Source of the DNA: CAMLHU01 sp039917855
GTDB taxonomy: Bacteria > Gemmatimonadota > Gemmatimonadetes > Gemmatimonadales > GWC2-71-9
Length of the DNA: 64,000 nucleotides
Direction: 5' to 3'
Assembly: GCA_039917855.1 (NCBI GenBank)
Contig: JBDSIR010000058.1
Location: 1-64,000 of the forward strand
Within the stretch, counting starts at the first letter, position 1. Every line of letters starts with the position of its first letter. The notes below the pieces were generated by a model. It was not told where the DNA came from, did no database searches, and saw only the letters and a program-made list of their open reading frames with translations. Of the stretch, positions 1-8,579 are shown one piece after another. Both the position numbers and the translations under genes were made by a program.

Positions 1-568
1 CCTTGAGGGCGCGGGCGGCGAGGGCGAGGGCGTCGTCCTGGTCGCTGGTGGCCTGGGGCGGCGGCACCAACTGCAGGTAATCGATCACGACCAGGGCCGG
101 GCGGGGGACCACGCGCAGCGCCTGCTCAATCTCGCCGAATTCGCGGCCGAGGAGGGGCCGCACCACCAGCGGAAGCCCTCGAAGTCGCACTGCCGCCGCG
201 CCGACCGAGGCCCGGCGTTCGTCGTCGAGCTTTCCGGTGCGCAGTTCGTCCACTGTCGCCCGGCCCTCGATGGCCAGCGCGCGTTCCATCAGTCGTTCTT
301 CGCTCATTTCTCCGGAAAGGAAGAGCACCGGCATCCCACCGAGGGCGGTCCGGAGGGCGATGCCGAGGGCGAGCGAACTCTTCCCGCTGCCGATGTCGCC
401 GGCCAGCAGGACGAGGTCGCGCCGGCGGAGTCCGCCACCCAGCAGCAGGTCGATCGACGGGTAGCCGGTGGGGATGGTGTCCGGACGCGGCTCGCCGTCG
501 ATGGTGGCGTCCACCTGATGGACGACCGTCTCGATGGAGGGTCGGAACCGGCGCGAAGGCTTGGGCAT
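1..568 (-). CDS. DnaB-like RecA-fold ATPase, 3' end outside window
   Basis: About 189 codons are visible, from an ATG at 566-568 to the window edge with no stop. The protein has a short leader, then 'PTGYPSIDLLLGGGL', a Walker A motif GDIGSGKS, a segment LFLSGEMSEERL typical of DnaB/KaiC-type RecA domains, and a Walker B strand LVVIDYLQLV. This is the C-terminal motor fold of replicative helicases. Only about 28 residues precede it, so the DnaB N-terminal primase-binding domain is absent. It may be a stand-alone DnaB-C protein or a RadA/KaiC-like ATPase. It lies 11 bp downstream of a small co-directional gene and is probably in the same transcript. The missing C-terminus prevents a firmer name. 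Confidence 0.8.
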   Translation of the reverse strand, partial: MPKPSRRFRPSIETVVHQVDATIDGEPRPDTIPTGYPSIDLLLGGGLRRRDLVLLAGDIGSGKSSLALGIALRTALGGMPVLFLSGEMSEERLMERALAIEGRATVDELRTGKLDDERRASVGAAAVRLRGLPLVVRPLLGREFGEIEQALRVVPRPALVVIDYLQLVPPPQATSDQDDALALAARALK

Positions 569-579
569 CCTCAATTCTA

Positions 580-954
580 CTATCGCGCCGCCCGGGCCGC
601 CCGGGCCGCACCCGCCACCGCATCGGCCACCTCGGGGCCGAGGGCCTCCCGGGCCGGCGCGGTCAGCTGGTGCAGGGCGGTCGCGGAGGCATCGGGGGTG
701 TCGACATCGAGCTGGGCCAGGGCCGAGACCACCGCCCGTCGCACCGGCGCCGGGAGGGTCAGGGTGGCGAGGCGGTGCCGGAGCGCTTCCAGGTGGCGGG
801 CCCGGAGCTTCGGCGGGATCGCGGGGTCGAGCGAACGGTCCTCCGCCGCGCGGACCACCAGCCAGATGGCATACACGCCCTCACGGCGCGGCCCGCGCGC
901 GGTGCGTCCGAGGAGCTCCACGAGCCGGACCGTTGCGGGGGTCCAGTCGCTCAT
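580..954 (-). CDS. Hypothetical protein, 124 aa
   Basis: I do not recognise this protein. The ATG at 952-954 overlaps the stop of the upstream glycosyltransferase as ATGA, which supports translational coupling and fixes the start. The sequence is mostly helical in appearance. The N-terminus MSDWTPATVRLVELLGRTAR is followed by an Arg/Leu-rich middle, and the C-terminus is Ala/Arg-rich (AGAARAARAAR). No signal peptide or membrane segment is seen. It lies between a GT9 glycosyltransferase and a DnaB-like ATPase, which gives no clear functional hint. Confidence 0.65.
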   Translation of the reverse strand: MSDWTPATVRLVELLGRTARGPRREGVYAIWLVVRAAEDRSLDPAIPPKLRARHLEALRHRLATLTLPAPVRRAVVSALAQLDVDTPDASATALHQLTAPAREALGPEVADAVAGAARAARAAR

Positions 955-1976
955 CGGTGGAGCGCCGCCAGCGCCGCCTCGACCTCCGCCGGCAGGATCT
1001 CCCGGAGGCACCTGTGGTGCCGTTCGGGGCAGGTCGGACCCCCGAACGCGCTGCAGGGGCGGCAGTAGAGGTTGCGTTCGAGGATGGTGGCGTTGGCCTG
1101 GTAGGGAAAGAAGCCGAACGGCCGGACCGTCGGGCCCATCAACGCCACGATCGGCGCACCGACCGCGGTGGCCATATGCATCACGCCGGTATCGCCCACG
1201 GCCAGCGCCTCGGCGCGCTGGAGGAGGGCGCCCGTCTCCTGCAGGGCGAACTCGCCGGCGGAGTTCTCGGCGCGGACGTCGGCACGTGCGGCGCGGGCCG
1301 CGGCGACGATCGCGTCCCCGACCTCCCGCTCGGCCCCGCCGCCGGTGACCACGAGGGCGCGGCCGCCGCGGGCGAGTGCTGCCGCGAGCGCGGTCCAATG
1401 CTCGGGGGGCCAGCGTTTGCTGAAGTGCGCCGCGCCCGGCCCGAGCAGGGTGAAGCGCTGCCCCGTGAGCCCGCGGGTGGCCAGCCAGGCGTCGACCTTG
1501 GCGACCGCGGCTGCGCTGACGAAGAACTCGAGCCCCTGTCCGTCGGGACGGACATCCAGCCCTTCGGCGGCGTCGAAGTATCGCTCCGCCTCGGGGACGG
1601 TGTCGTGATACACGTTCCGCTTGAGGCGGATGAGGATCTCGCGCACCACGCGCCGCTTGGAGTACTCGCGCCACCTTCCCGGGGCGAGGAGGTGGAGGGC
1701 ACGTGAGCGGAGCGAGCCGTGCAGGTCGAGGAGGTGGGTGAAGCGACGGTCCCGGAGTTCGCGCGCGAGGGGAAGGAGGGGATCGCCGTCGCGGTAGGTG
1801 ATCACTTCCGAGAGCCGGGGACTCTCGCTCACCAGCGGCGCGAACTGCGCCTTGACCAGGAACGCGATGTGCGCCTCGGGGTGGCGGGCGCGGAGCACCC
1901 GCACCAGGGCGCTGGTGAGCAGGATATCGCCCATCGAACTGAAGCGGACGAGCAGGATGCGGGGTGCTGCTTGCAT
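951..1976 (-). CDS. Glycosyltransferase family 9 (heptosyltransferase-like)
   Basis: 341 aa, starting at the ATG at 1974-1976. The frame stays open further upstream, but that part is the low-complexity repeat and not family-like. The N-terminus ILLVRFSSMGDILLTSALVR is the classic GT9 opening, as in ADP-heptose:LPS heptosyltransferases WaaC/WaaF. The C-terminal nucleotide-binding half has LLGPGAAHFSKRWP, VTGGGAERE, and DTGVMHMATAVGAPIVALMG, the conserved D-[ST]-G-x2-H loop. A Cys cluster (LYCRPCSAFGGPTCPERHHRC) near the end is common in this family. Expected role: sugar transfer to lipid A/core-like acceptors on the inner face of the inner membrane. It is divergent from the PorX-like gene across a hairpin repeat. 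Confidence 0.9.
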   Translation of the reverse strand: MQAAPRILLVRFSSMGDILLTSALVRVLRARHPEAHIAFLVKAQFAPLVSESPRLSEVITYRDGDPLLPLARELRDRRFTHLLDLHGSLRSRALHLLAPGRWREYSKRRVVREILIRLKRNVYHDTVPEAERYFDAAEGLDVRPDGQGLEFFVSAAAVAKVDAWLATRGLTGQRFTLLGPGAAHFSKRWPPEHWTALAAALARGGRALVVTGGGAEREVGDAIVAAARAARADVRAENSAGEFALQETGALLQRAEALAVGDTGVMHMATAVGAPIVALMGPTVRPFGFFPYQANATILERNLYCRPCSAFGGPTCPERHHRCLREILPAEVEAALAALHR

Positions 1977-2000
1977 TGATGGAATGTAGGAGTGAACTGC

Positions 2001-2126
2001 GGTAAGGGTAACGGCAACAGCTGAGGCAAGGGTAAGGGTAAGGGCAAAGAGGCGGGAAGCCCTGAGGGTCACCCTTCGACATTGGGCCTTCGCGCCTCCT
2101 TGCCGTTGCCTTTGCCTTTGCCCTTC
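2001..2126. repeat. Long hairpin of 6-nt units, divergent spacer (family A)
   Basis: The left arm 2001-2055 is made of GGTAAG/GGTAAC/GGCAAC/GGCAAG-type hexamers ending in AGAGGCG. The right arm 2093-2126 reads CGCCTCC followed by TTGCC/TTTGCC units. It fills most of the 158-bp spacer between two divergent genes, so it is not a simple terminator. The CATTG...TTCGCGCCTC core at its right side recurs at 39243-39260. Confidence 0.8.
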
Positions 2127-2134
2127 TTTCACGC

Positions 2135-3715
2135 ATGGCCCGACCCAAACGGATTCTCTGGGTGGATGATGAGGTGGACAGCCTCACTTCCCAGATCCTC
2201 TTCCTCGAACAGCAGGGCTTCGAGGTGGAGCGAGCCGCGCACGGCGACGACGCGCTGGTGCTCCTGCAGCGGCTGGACATCGGCGTGGTGCTCCTGGATG
2301 AGCAGATGCCGGGCCGTCGGGGGCTGGAGCTTTTCCGCGAGATCCGCGCCGCCGACCCGTCGATGCCGGTGGTGATGATCACCAAGAGCGAGGAGCCCGA
2401 CGTCCTCAAGGACGCCATCGGCGCCGAGGTGAGCGACTACCTCGTGAAGCCGGTGCATCCGCGGCAGGTGCTCACGGTCGTGACCCGGCTCCTCGAGGGG
2501 GACCGGATCCGCCAGCAGCGGCTCTCGCGGGACTTTGCCACCCGGTTCCGGGACCTGGAGACGCGTCATGGCACGCGGATGCAGTGGCGCGAATGGGTCG
2601 AGCTCACCGCGGAGCTGGCGCAATGGGAAACCCGGCTGGGTGATGCGGACGAACCCGGACTGCAGGCGGCGCTCCGGGGATTGCAGGAGGCGCTCCGGCC
2701 CGATTTCGCGGAATACATCGCGCGCGAATACCCGCGCTGGCTGGCGGACGATGCCGCCGGGGCCGACCGTCCGCCGTTGTCGGTGGATATCGGCGCGGAG
2801 TTCATCCGCCCGGTGCTCGAGTCCCACGGCAAGGTGATGCTGGTGGTGGTGGACTGCATGCGTCTCGATCAGTGGGAAGCGCTCCACCCACTGCTCGCCG
2901 CGCGGTTCGAGGTCGAGACGGCGCACTACTTCTCCATCCTTCCGACCGCGACCCCGTACTCGCGGAACGCCATCTTTTCCGGCCTCTTCCCGGCGGAACT
3001 GGCGCGGCGCTATCCCGCCTGGTGGGGGCGTCTCGACGATGAGGGGAGCCTCAATGCGCACGAGGCGGAGCTCTTCGCCGCCCACCTGAAGGAGATCACC
3101 GGGCGGGCGGTCCCGACCCGGTACGAGAAGGTGTTCTCGGCGCCGGAAGGGGAAGCGCTCCTCAAGCGGCTGCCGTCGCACCTGGCGCAGGACGGCGTCA
3201 CCGCCCTGGTCTTCAACTTCGTCGACCAGCTGGTCCACGGCCGGACCGAGCACTCGACCCTCCTCGAGGTGGCGCGTGACGCCGCCGCGATCCGGCGGCT
3301 TACTCGTGCCTGGTTCGAGCGTTCCGCCCTGCTCCAGGCGCTGAAGGAAGCGGAGCGGCGCGATGTGCCGGTACTCATCACGACCGACCACGGGTCGATC
3401 CACTGCTTCACGCCGGCCACGGTCTTCGCGCGTCAGGACGTCACCGCGAACCTGCGATTCAAGTTCGGCGAAGAGATCCGGGCCGAGGACCCAGAGGCCG
3501 CCATCACGGTGAGCGACCTGGCGGCGTGGGGGCTGCCGTCGCGCGGCCCCCGCGAGCGGCTCCTCCTGGCCACCGGCGACCGGTTCTTCGTCTACCCCAC
3601 CAAGCTGCGTGAATACCAGGCCCGCTATCGTGGCGCATTCCTGCACGGCGGGGTCACGCCCGAGGAGGTCATCCTGCCGATCGCGCTCCTGACCCCGCGT
3701 CGAGGACGGTCATGA
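2135..3715 (+). CDS. PorX-like response regulator with PglZ/alkaline-phosphatase-like output domain
   Basis: 526 aa. Residues 1-120 are a CheY-type receiver: acidic pair D11-D12 in WVDDE, phospho-acceptor D55 in VVLLDEQMPG, K84 in MITKS, and KPV near 110. A helical linker follows. Residues about 215-520 form a PglZ domain of the alkaline phosphatase superfamily, with metal/active-site-like segments VVVDCMRLDQW, ILPTATPYSRNAIFSG and TTDHGSIHC. This is the PorX layout; in Bacteroidota PorX acts with PorY in type IX secretion control. No other secretion genes are visible here. The next gene, an MsbA-like exporter, overlaps its stop by four bases, so the two are co-translated within an envelope glycan cluster. 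Confidence 0.88.
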   Translation: MARPKRILWVDDEVDSLTSQILFLEQQGFEVERAAHGDDALVLLQRLDIGVVLLDEQMPGRRGLELFREIRAADPSMPVVMITKSEEPDVLKDAIGAEVSDYLVKPVHPRQVLTVVTRLLEGDRIRQQRLSRDFATRFRDLETRHGTRMQWREWVELTAELAQWETRLGDADEPGLQAALRGLQEALRPDFAEYIAREYPRWLADDAAGADRPPLSVDIGAEFIRPVLESHGKVMLVVVDCMRLDQWEALHPLLAARFEVETAHYFSILPTATPYSRNAIFSGLFPAELARRYPAWWGRLDDEGSLNAHEAELFAAHLKEITGRAVPTRYEKVFSAPEGEALLKRLPSHLAQDGVTALVFNFVDQLVHGRTEHSTLLEVARDAAAIRRLTRAWFERSALLQALKEAERRDVPVLITTDHGSIHCFTPATVFARQDVTANLRFKFGEEIRAEDPEAAITVSDLAAWGLPSRGPRERLLLATGDRFFVYPTKLREYQARYRGAFLHGGVTPEEVILPIALLTPRRGRS

Positions 3716-5520
3716 GCGTCTGGCGCCGTTTCATCGCCCAACTGCGCCCCTATCGGGGGCAGTATGCGCTGGCGATAGCGCTCTACTTCGTCGCCTCAGT
3801 GCTCGATGGCGCCGTGATCGTGCTCATCATCCCGCTCTTCAAGCGTCTGTTCGGCACCGCGGGGGCGCTCTCGGGGGGCCAATCGGGACTGGAGCGATTC
3901 ACCGAGCGGGTCCTCGGTCCCGTGCTCGACGGCACCACGCCCGAGCAGGCCGTGCTTCGCGTCTGCGGACTGCTGGTGGCCGCGCTCCTGCTCAAGAACG
4001 CCGCGAGCTACGCCGCCGGACAGCTTTCGGTGGGGGTGCAGGAAGGAGTGGTGCGTGATCTCCGCACCAAGCTCTTCAGCCACCTGATGACCCTCGACCT
4101 GCAGCTGTTCCAGAGGATGCGGAGCGGCCAGCTGCTCCAGCGGGTGATCACCGACGTGGACCAGGCCAAGTCGGTGGTCAGCGCCACCCTGGCCCGGCTG
4201 CTGCAGAATGTCTTCGAGATCGCGGTGGCCGCGGCGATCCTGATCTCGGCCTCCTGGCGGCTCACCCTGCTGGCCTTCATCGGGGCGCCGCTGCTGATCC
4301 TCGGGATGCAGTTCCTGGTGAAGCGCCTGCGCCGCCACTCGCGCGCCCGTGCCGATGAATGGGGCGAGATCACCTCGCACGTCTCCGAACGGCTCGGCGC
4401 GATGAAGCTGATCCGCAGCTACGGCGCCGAAGAGCAGGAACGCGCCCGCTTCTACGAGCAGGCCACGACCTACCGCAAGCGCGTCATCCGCACCCAGCGG
4501 TACTCCACTCTCACCAGCCCGGTGAGCGAGCTGTTCGGCGGGATGGTGCTGGTCATGATCCTCTGGGGCGGCACCCGCGCGGTGGGCGGCGGCGAGCTCA
4601 CGCCCCAGACCTTGATCGCGTTCCTGATCACCGCGCTCCGAATGATGTCGCCCATCAAGTCGCTGTCGCAATTCCCCGCGAGCGTTGCGGTGGCGCTGGC
4701 CAGTGCCGACCGGGTCTACCAGCTCCTCGACACCCCCAGCACCGAGGTCGACGCGCCGAACGCACGGCCCGCGCGGTTCGAGCGCGATATCGTGTTCGAC
4801 CATGTCCGGTTCCGCTACGGCGAGGACCGGGAGGTACTGCACGACGTGAGCTTCACGATCGGCCGGGGCGAGGTCGTGGCGCTGGTGGGGCCGTCGGGCT
4901 CGGGGAAGACCACGCTGGTCGAGATGCTCCCCCGCTTGCACGACCCGACCGAGGGCGCGGTAAAGCTGGACGGCGTCCCCCTCACCGCCCTCACCCGCCG
5001 ATCCCTCCGCTCGCTGATGGGGATGGTGAGCCAGGATACGGTGCTGCTCAACGATACCGTGCGGAACAACATCACCTTCGGTCATCCCGGCGCCACCGAC
5101 GCGCAGGTGGAGACCGCGGCGCGGGCGGCGAACGCTCACGACTTCATCGCGCAACTGCCCGAAGCGTATGGCACGGTCCTCGGCGAGCGGGGGACCCGGC
5201 TCTCAGGAGGACAGCGCCAGCGCATCGCGATCGCGCGTGCGCTGCTGCGCGATCCGCCGATCCTCCTCCTCGACGAGGCGACCAGCGCCCTCGATACTGA
5301 ATCCGAGCGCCTGGTGCAGGAGGCGATCGAACGCCTTATGCAGGACCGCACCGCCTTCGTGATCGCTCACCGGCTCGCCACGGTACGCGACGCCGACCGG
5401 ATCCTGGTGCTGGAGGAAGGCCGCGTCGTCGAGCAGGGGACCCACGACGAGCTCTATCGCCAAGGCGGGCTCTACCGCAGGCTGTACGACCTCCAGTTCC
5501 GCGAGGAGCCCACGGCGTGA
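3712..5520 (+). CDS. MsbA-like ABC exporter (fused TMD-NBD)
   Basis: 602 aa half-transporter. The first 320 residues carry about six membrane helices, starting around YALAIALYFVASVLDGAVIV. The nucleotide-binding domain has Walker A GPSGSGKTT, signature LSGGQRQRIAIARALL, Walker B ILLLDEATSALD, and the switch His in VIAHRLATV. Length and order match MsbA and related lipid/drug exporters of the ABCB type. The ATG overlaps the previous stop (ATGA), and the following gene overlaps this one (GTGA). With glycosyltransferases on both sides, lipid-A-core or glycolipid flipping is the likely job. The substrate cannot be read from sequence alone. Confidence 0.9.
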   Translation: MSVWRRFIAQLRPYRGQYALAIALYFVASVLDGAVIVLIIPLFKRLFGTAGALSGGQSGLERFTERVLGPVLDGTTPEQAVLRVCGLLVAALLLKNAASYAAGQLSVGVQEGVVRDLRTKLFSHLMTLDLQLFQRMRSGQLLQRVITDVDQAKSVVSATLARLLQNVFEIAVAAAILISASWRLTLLAFIGAPLLILGMQFLVKRLRRHSRARADEWGEITSHVSERLGAMKLIRSYGAEEQERARFYEQATTYRKRVIRTQRYSTLTSPVSELFGGMVLVMILWGGTRAVGGGELTPQTLIAFLITALRMMSPIKSLSQFPASVAVALASADRVYQLLDTPSTEVDAPNARPARFERDIVFDHVRFRYGEDREVLHDVSFTIGRGEVVALVGPSGSGKTTLVEMLPRLHDPTEGAVKLDGVPLTALTRRSLRSLMGMVSQDTVLLNDTVRNNITFGHPGATDAQVETAARAANAHDFIAQLPEAYGTVLGERGTRLSGGQRQRIAIARALLRDPPILLLDEATSALDTESERLVQEAIERLMQDRTAFVIAHRLATVRDADRILVLEEGRVVEQGTHDELYRQGGLYRRLYDLQFREEPTA

Positions 5521-6518
5521 GTCCCACACCGCCGTTCGCGGGACGCACTGTCATCCTGTTGAGCCGCTTCGACGAGGCCCACGCCGCCCACGCCGCGCTC
5601 AAACGCCGGGCCCTCGAACGCCTCGGCTGCGCCGTGGCCGTCGTGGAGCACACCCCGAAGGGGTTCCTCGCCCGCATCCGGCCGGGCGATCTCCCGGAGC
5701 GGCTCGGCCAGGCGATGCGCGATCACCGACCCGACCTGGTGCTGGCGCTCGGCCCCGATCTTCCGGCTCCCGGGATCATCGCCGAGATGCGGCAGATCCA
5801 TCCGGCGCCCTGGGCCCTCTGGTGGCCGAGCGACGGGGGGGTCCTCCCGACCTGGGTGGACGTGCAATCGGTGGACCGGACCTGGGTCACCAGCGCGGAG
5901 CTGGTGGGCAAGATCCCCGGCGTCCGCTACCTGCCCCACGCCTGCGATCCCTCGGTGCATCGCGCGCTGCGGCCGCAGGCGGAGTATCGCGCCAATGTGG
6001 TCTTCGTCGGTGATGCGACCCCGCGGCGCGAGGAGATGCTGTCCGAGATCCTGGAGTGCGGCGTGGCGATCTGGGGACCGGGATGGCGGAAGACGAGGCT
6101 CAAGGAGTACTGCCGCGGCGAAGTGAAAAGCAGCGAGGAGTACGTCCGGGCCTACGCCGGCGCGACCGTGGCGCTCAACTTCCATCGCGAGGGGCCGGCC
6201 GGCCAAGTCCCGAGTGCGAGCGGGTGCAACGCGCGCACCTTCGAACTTGCCGCGATGGGGTTGGCCCAGGTGGTCGATGCCCGCGGGGACCTCCCAGCGC
6301 TGTTCAGTGTGGGGGACGAGGTGCTGACCTTCGACGATGTCGACGATCTCAAGCCGTTGGTGAACGACCTCGTGTCCGACCATACACGCGCTGAGTCCAT
6401 CGGACTTGCCGCCCGCCGCCGCGCCATCGGGGAGCATACATATATCCATCGGGTAGGGGTGCTGCTGGAGGAGATGCTCGGAGGTGGGAGTTCGGAGTTC
6501 GGAGGGGTGCGGGGATAG
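5517..6518 (+). CDS. CgeB-like glycosyltransferase
   Basis: 333 aa from a GTG at 5517 that overlaps the upstream TGA. The protein resembles CgeB/'Glyco_trans_1_2' glycosyltransferases: an N-terminal Rossmann part (VILLSRFDEAHAAHAALKRR), a centre YLPHACDPSVHR and NVVFVGDATPRREEML, and the C-terminal motif ASGCNARTFELAAMGLAQVVD that marks the donor-binding half of these GT-B enzymes. The last dozen residues (GGGSSEFGGVRG) are encoded by GGAGTTC heptamers and look like repeat-derived sequence appended to the gene. Probably acts on the same glycan as its neighbours. Donor and acceptor are unknown. Confidence 0.82.
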   Translation: MSPTPPFAGRTVILLSRFDEAHAAHAALKRRALERLGCAVAVVEHTPKGFLARIRPGDLPERLGQAMRDHRPDLVLALGPDLPAPGIIAEMRQIHPAPWALWWPSDGGVLPTWVDVQSVDRTWVTSAELVGKIPGVRYLPHACDPSVHRALRPQAEYRANVVFVGDATPRREEMLSEILECGVAIWGPGWRKTRLKEYCRGEVKSSEEYVRAYAGATVALNFHREGPAGQVPSASGCNARTFELAAMGLAQVVDARGDLPALFSVGDEVLTFDDVDDLKPLVNDLVSDHTRAESIGLAARRRAIGEHTYIHRVGVLLEEMLGGGSSEFGGVRG

Positions 6519-6551
6519 GGAGGAGGGCGATGGGGACGTGGGAACAAGAAG

Positions 6552-6622
6552 GAACCGTCCCGAGCGGAGCGAGGGACCTACCGGCATTGTCCAGTAGGTC
6601 CCTCACTAGCGTTCGGGACGGC
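6552..6622. repeat. Hairpin between convergent genes (family C)
   Basis: The left arm (6552-6581) contains CCCGAGCGGAGCGAGGGAC. The right arm (6594-6622) begins GTAGGTCCCTC and ends CGTTCGGGACGG. The arms pair around a 12-nt loop. Flanking genes converge, so bidirectional termination is possible here. The same family recurs at 22948-23010, 42596-42676 and 53876-53978. Confidence 0.8.
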
Positions 6623-6653
6623 TCCATCTGCGGCCGGCCTGATCCCGGGTCCC

Positions 6654-7598
6654 TCACACGCCCCGCTCCTCTGGCTTCCTCCCCGCCGGCAGTGTCCCCG
6701 TCCTCACGAACTCCTGCAGTACCCGCTCGTATTCCGCGGCCATGACGTGGTGGGTGAAGTACTTCTCGAATCGCGCCCGGCACGCCTCGGGCGCGAGCTT
6801 CTCGCATTCCGGCGCTAGCGCGAGGAGTTCGTCGAGCGTGCCGCCGAGCCGTCCGACCTCGGGGGTTATGATCTCGGGGAGCGCACCCCGACGGGTGCCG
6901 AGCACCGGGGTACCGCTCCCCATCGCCTCGACCAGCGTCATGCCGAATGGTTCATCCCAGAGCGCCGGCATCCAGAGCAGGCGCGCGTCCGCCACCAGCG
7001 CGGTCTTCTGCGCGCCTCCCACCTGGCCCAGATAGCGTATTCGCCGGTCGAGGGAGGGCCGCCACGCCCCCGCGATGCGCAGCTTCCGGTCGAGCCGCTT
7101 CGCGCCGGCGATGGCCCAGTAGTAGCCCTTCACCGCGTGCAGCCGCCCCAGGAAGAGATCGAACGCCTGCTTCGTCGGTCGGAACTCCACCTCGGCGGGA
7201 TCGACGCCGTTGTGTACCCAGCAGTGGCCGCCGTGGCGCCGGGCATGGTCGCCGCTGACGTGGATCGTGTTCACCGGGCCGGTCTCGTTCGGTCGCCGAT
7301 TGCCGTGCAGCACCTCCACCCACGGCGCTGATGTGGGTGGGTGGTGCAGCTTCACGTTCGACAGTACAACGTCGGTGCCCGGCGGGAGGTACGGGTCGAT
7401 CTCGAAAGTGCGCCCCTTCGCTCCGGGCAGCGGGACGGAGACAAGCGCCGCTTCGGCCACCCGCGACCCGGCACCCGCGAGCAGGGTGATCGTATGTCCT
7501 CGGGCGGCAAGGCCACGGACCTGATTGACCGCGATCCGTTCCGTGCCGCCGTACCCGGCGACCGGAAGGATCTCGGGCATGAAGATCGCGACGTTCAT
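6654..7598 (-). CDS. Glycosyltransferase family 4
   Basis: 314 aa, starting at the ATG at 7596-7598. The longer open frame upstream is hairpin sequence. The N-terminus has MNVAIFMPEILPVAGYGGTE and VRGLAARGHTITLLAG, typical of GT4 acceptor-side domains (glycine loop GYGGTE). The C-terminal half has FLGRLHAVKGYYWAIAGAKR, YLGQVGGAQKTALVADARLL and the donor-site motif EPFGMTLVEAMGSGTPVLG with its E-x7-E pattern. It is a cytoplasmic retaining glycosyltransferase. It is divergent from the next GT2-like gene with a 99-bp spacer almost entirely occupied by a hairpin. The exact sugar is unknown. Confidence 0.88.
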   Translation of the reverse strand: MNVAIFMPEILPVAGYGGTERIAVNQVRGLAARGHTITLLAGAGSRVAEAALVSVPLPGAKGRTFEIDPYLPPGTDVVLSNVKLHHPPTSAPWVEVLHGNRRPNETGPVNTIHVSGDHARRHGGHCWVHNGVDPAEVEFRPTKQAFDLFLGRLHAVKGYYWAIAGAKRLDRKLRIAGAWRPSLDRRIRYLGQVGGAQKTALVADARLLWMPALWDEPFGMTLVEAMGSGTPVLGTRRGALPEIITPEVGRLGGTLDELLALAPECEKLAPEACRARFEKYFTHHVMAAEYERVLQEFVRTGTLPAGRKPEERGV

Positions 7599-7607
7599 TG
7601 GGACAAA

Positions 7608-7690
7608 GGTAAGCGGTGAGCGGTAAGCGGTGAGCGGGCCCACCGGAGCGGATCTCGTCCCGTGGGCCCGCTCACCGCTCACCGCTTACC
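7608..7690. repeat. Near-perfect hairpin of 7-nt units in a divergent spacer (family B)
   Basis: The arms 7615-7643 and 7662-7690 pair at 27 of 29 positions around an 18-nt loop. Each arm is built from GCGGTAA/GCGGTGA heptamers. The element takes 83 of the 99 bp between two divergent start codons, leaving 9 bp on one side and 7 bp on the other. Any promoter or ribosome-binding site must therefore overlap it. Confidence 0.9.
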
Positions 7691-7697
7691 TTTTGGC

Positions 7698-8579
7698 ATG
7701 CCCCCTGTCCTCATCTCCGGATTCACTTTCGTCCGCAACGCCGTGAAGCTCGACTTCCCGGTGGTGGCCAGCATCCGGTCCCTCCTGCCCGTGTGTGACG
7801 AGGTGGTCGTCGCGGTCGGGAAGGGGGAGGACGAGACCCTCGACCTGGTGCGCTCGGTGGGGGATCCCCGCGTGCGGATCATCGAGACCGAGTGGGATCT
7901 CTCGCGAGGCCGCTCGGTCCTGGCCGACCAGACCGACCTCGCGTTGCGCGCGTGCCGCCATCCGTGGGGCATCTACATCCAGGCCGATGAGGTCCTGGCC
8001 GACGGCTCCGCCGAACAGTTGCGGGAGGCGATCCAGGCCGTTGACGGGGATCCGAGGGTCGAGGGGCTCCTGGTGCGCTATCGACACTTCTATGGCGGCT
8101 TCGACCGGGTGGCCACCCACCGGCGGATGTACCAACGCGAGGTGCGCGCGGTCCGCACCGACCCCGCGCTCGGCATCCATTCGTTCCGCGACGCGCAAGG
8201 ATTCCGAGTCGGTCCGGCGGACCGGAAGATCCGCGCCCGGCTCACTGATGGGGTGATCTTCCACTACGGCTGGGCACGGGCGCCCGGAGCCCTCCCCACC
8301 AAACAGGAGGAGCACTCGGTGATCTTCCAATGGGATGAGAAGACCCGGCGTGAGCGCGAGGGACGGGAACTGCTCCCCTGGCTCCCGGGCCTAGCCCCCT
8401 TCGAGGGCCCCCACCCGGTATCGATCCGCGCCTGGATCGCCGAGCGCGCGACGGCGGCTGCCGACGGGGTCGCGCCTTTCCAGTGGCGGTGGCGCTGGCT
8501 GCGCTATTGGGCTTCGATGCTGGTGGAGCGCGCCACGGACTGGCGCCCGTTCGAATTCCGCAACTACGAGCGCGTATGA
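7698..8579 (+). CDS. Glycosyltransferase family 2-like protein
   Basis: 293 aa; the ATG at 7698 lies just outside the hairpin. The start MPPVLISGFTFVRNAVKLD and the region VVVAVGKGEDETLDLVRS...VRIIETEWDLSRGRS resemble GT-A enzymes. The DxD-like acidic segment is replaced by YIQADEVLADG (Q-A-D-E), as in several GT2 variants that act on glycoconjugates. No membrane helices are seen. It overlaps the following methyltransferase by ATGA, so the pair is probably a unit. The family call is moderately firm; the substrate is not known. Confidence 0.75.
   Translation: MPPVLISGFTFVRNAVKLDFPVVASIRSLLPVCDEVVVAVGKGEDETLDLVRSVGDPRVRIIETEWDLSRGRSVLADQTDLALRACRHPWGIYIQADEVLADGSAEQLREAIQAVDGDPRVEGLLVRYRHFYGGFDRVATHRRMYQREVRAVRTDPALGIHSFRDAQGFRVGPADRKIRARLTDGVIFHYGWARAPGALPTKQEEHSVIFQWDEKTRREREGRELLPWLPGLAPFEGPHPVSIRAWIAERATAAADGVAPFQWRWRWLRYWASMLVERATDWRPFEFRNYERV

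Noticed and set aside
1977..2132. 52-residue N-terminal extension of the GT9 protein
   Set aside because: It is encoded by the hexamer hairpin and lacks similarity to GT9 enzymes. The ATG at 1976 gives the normal start.
2129..3646. Long minus-strand frame opposite the PorX-like gene
   Set aside because: It is an antisense shadow of a high-GC gene with third-position bias. The translation is Arg/Pro/Gly-rich and has no family motif.
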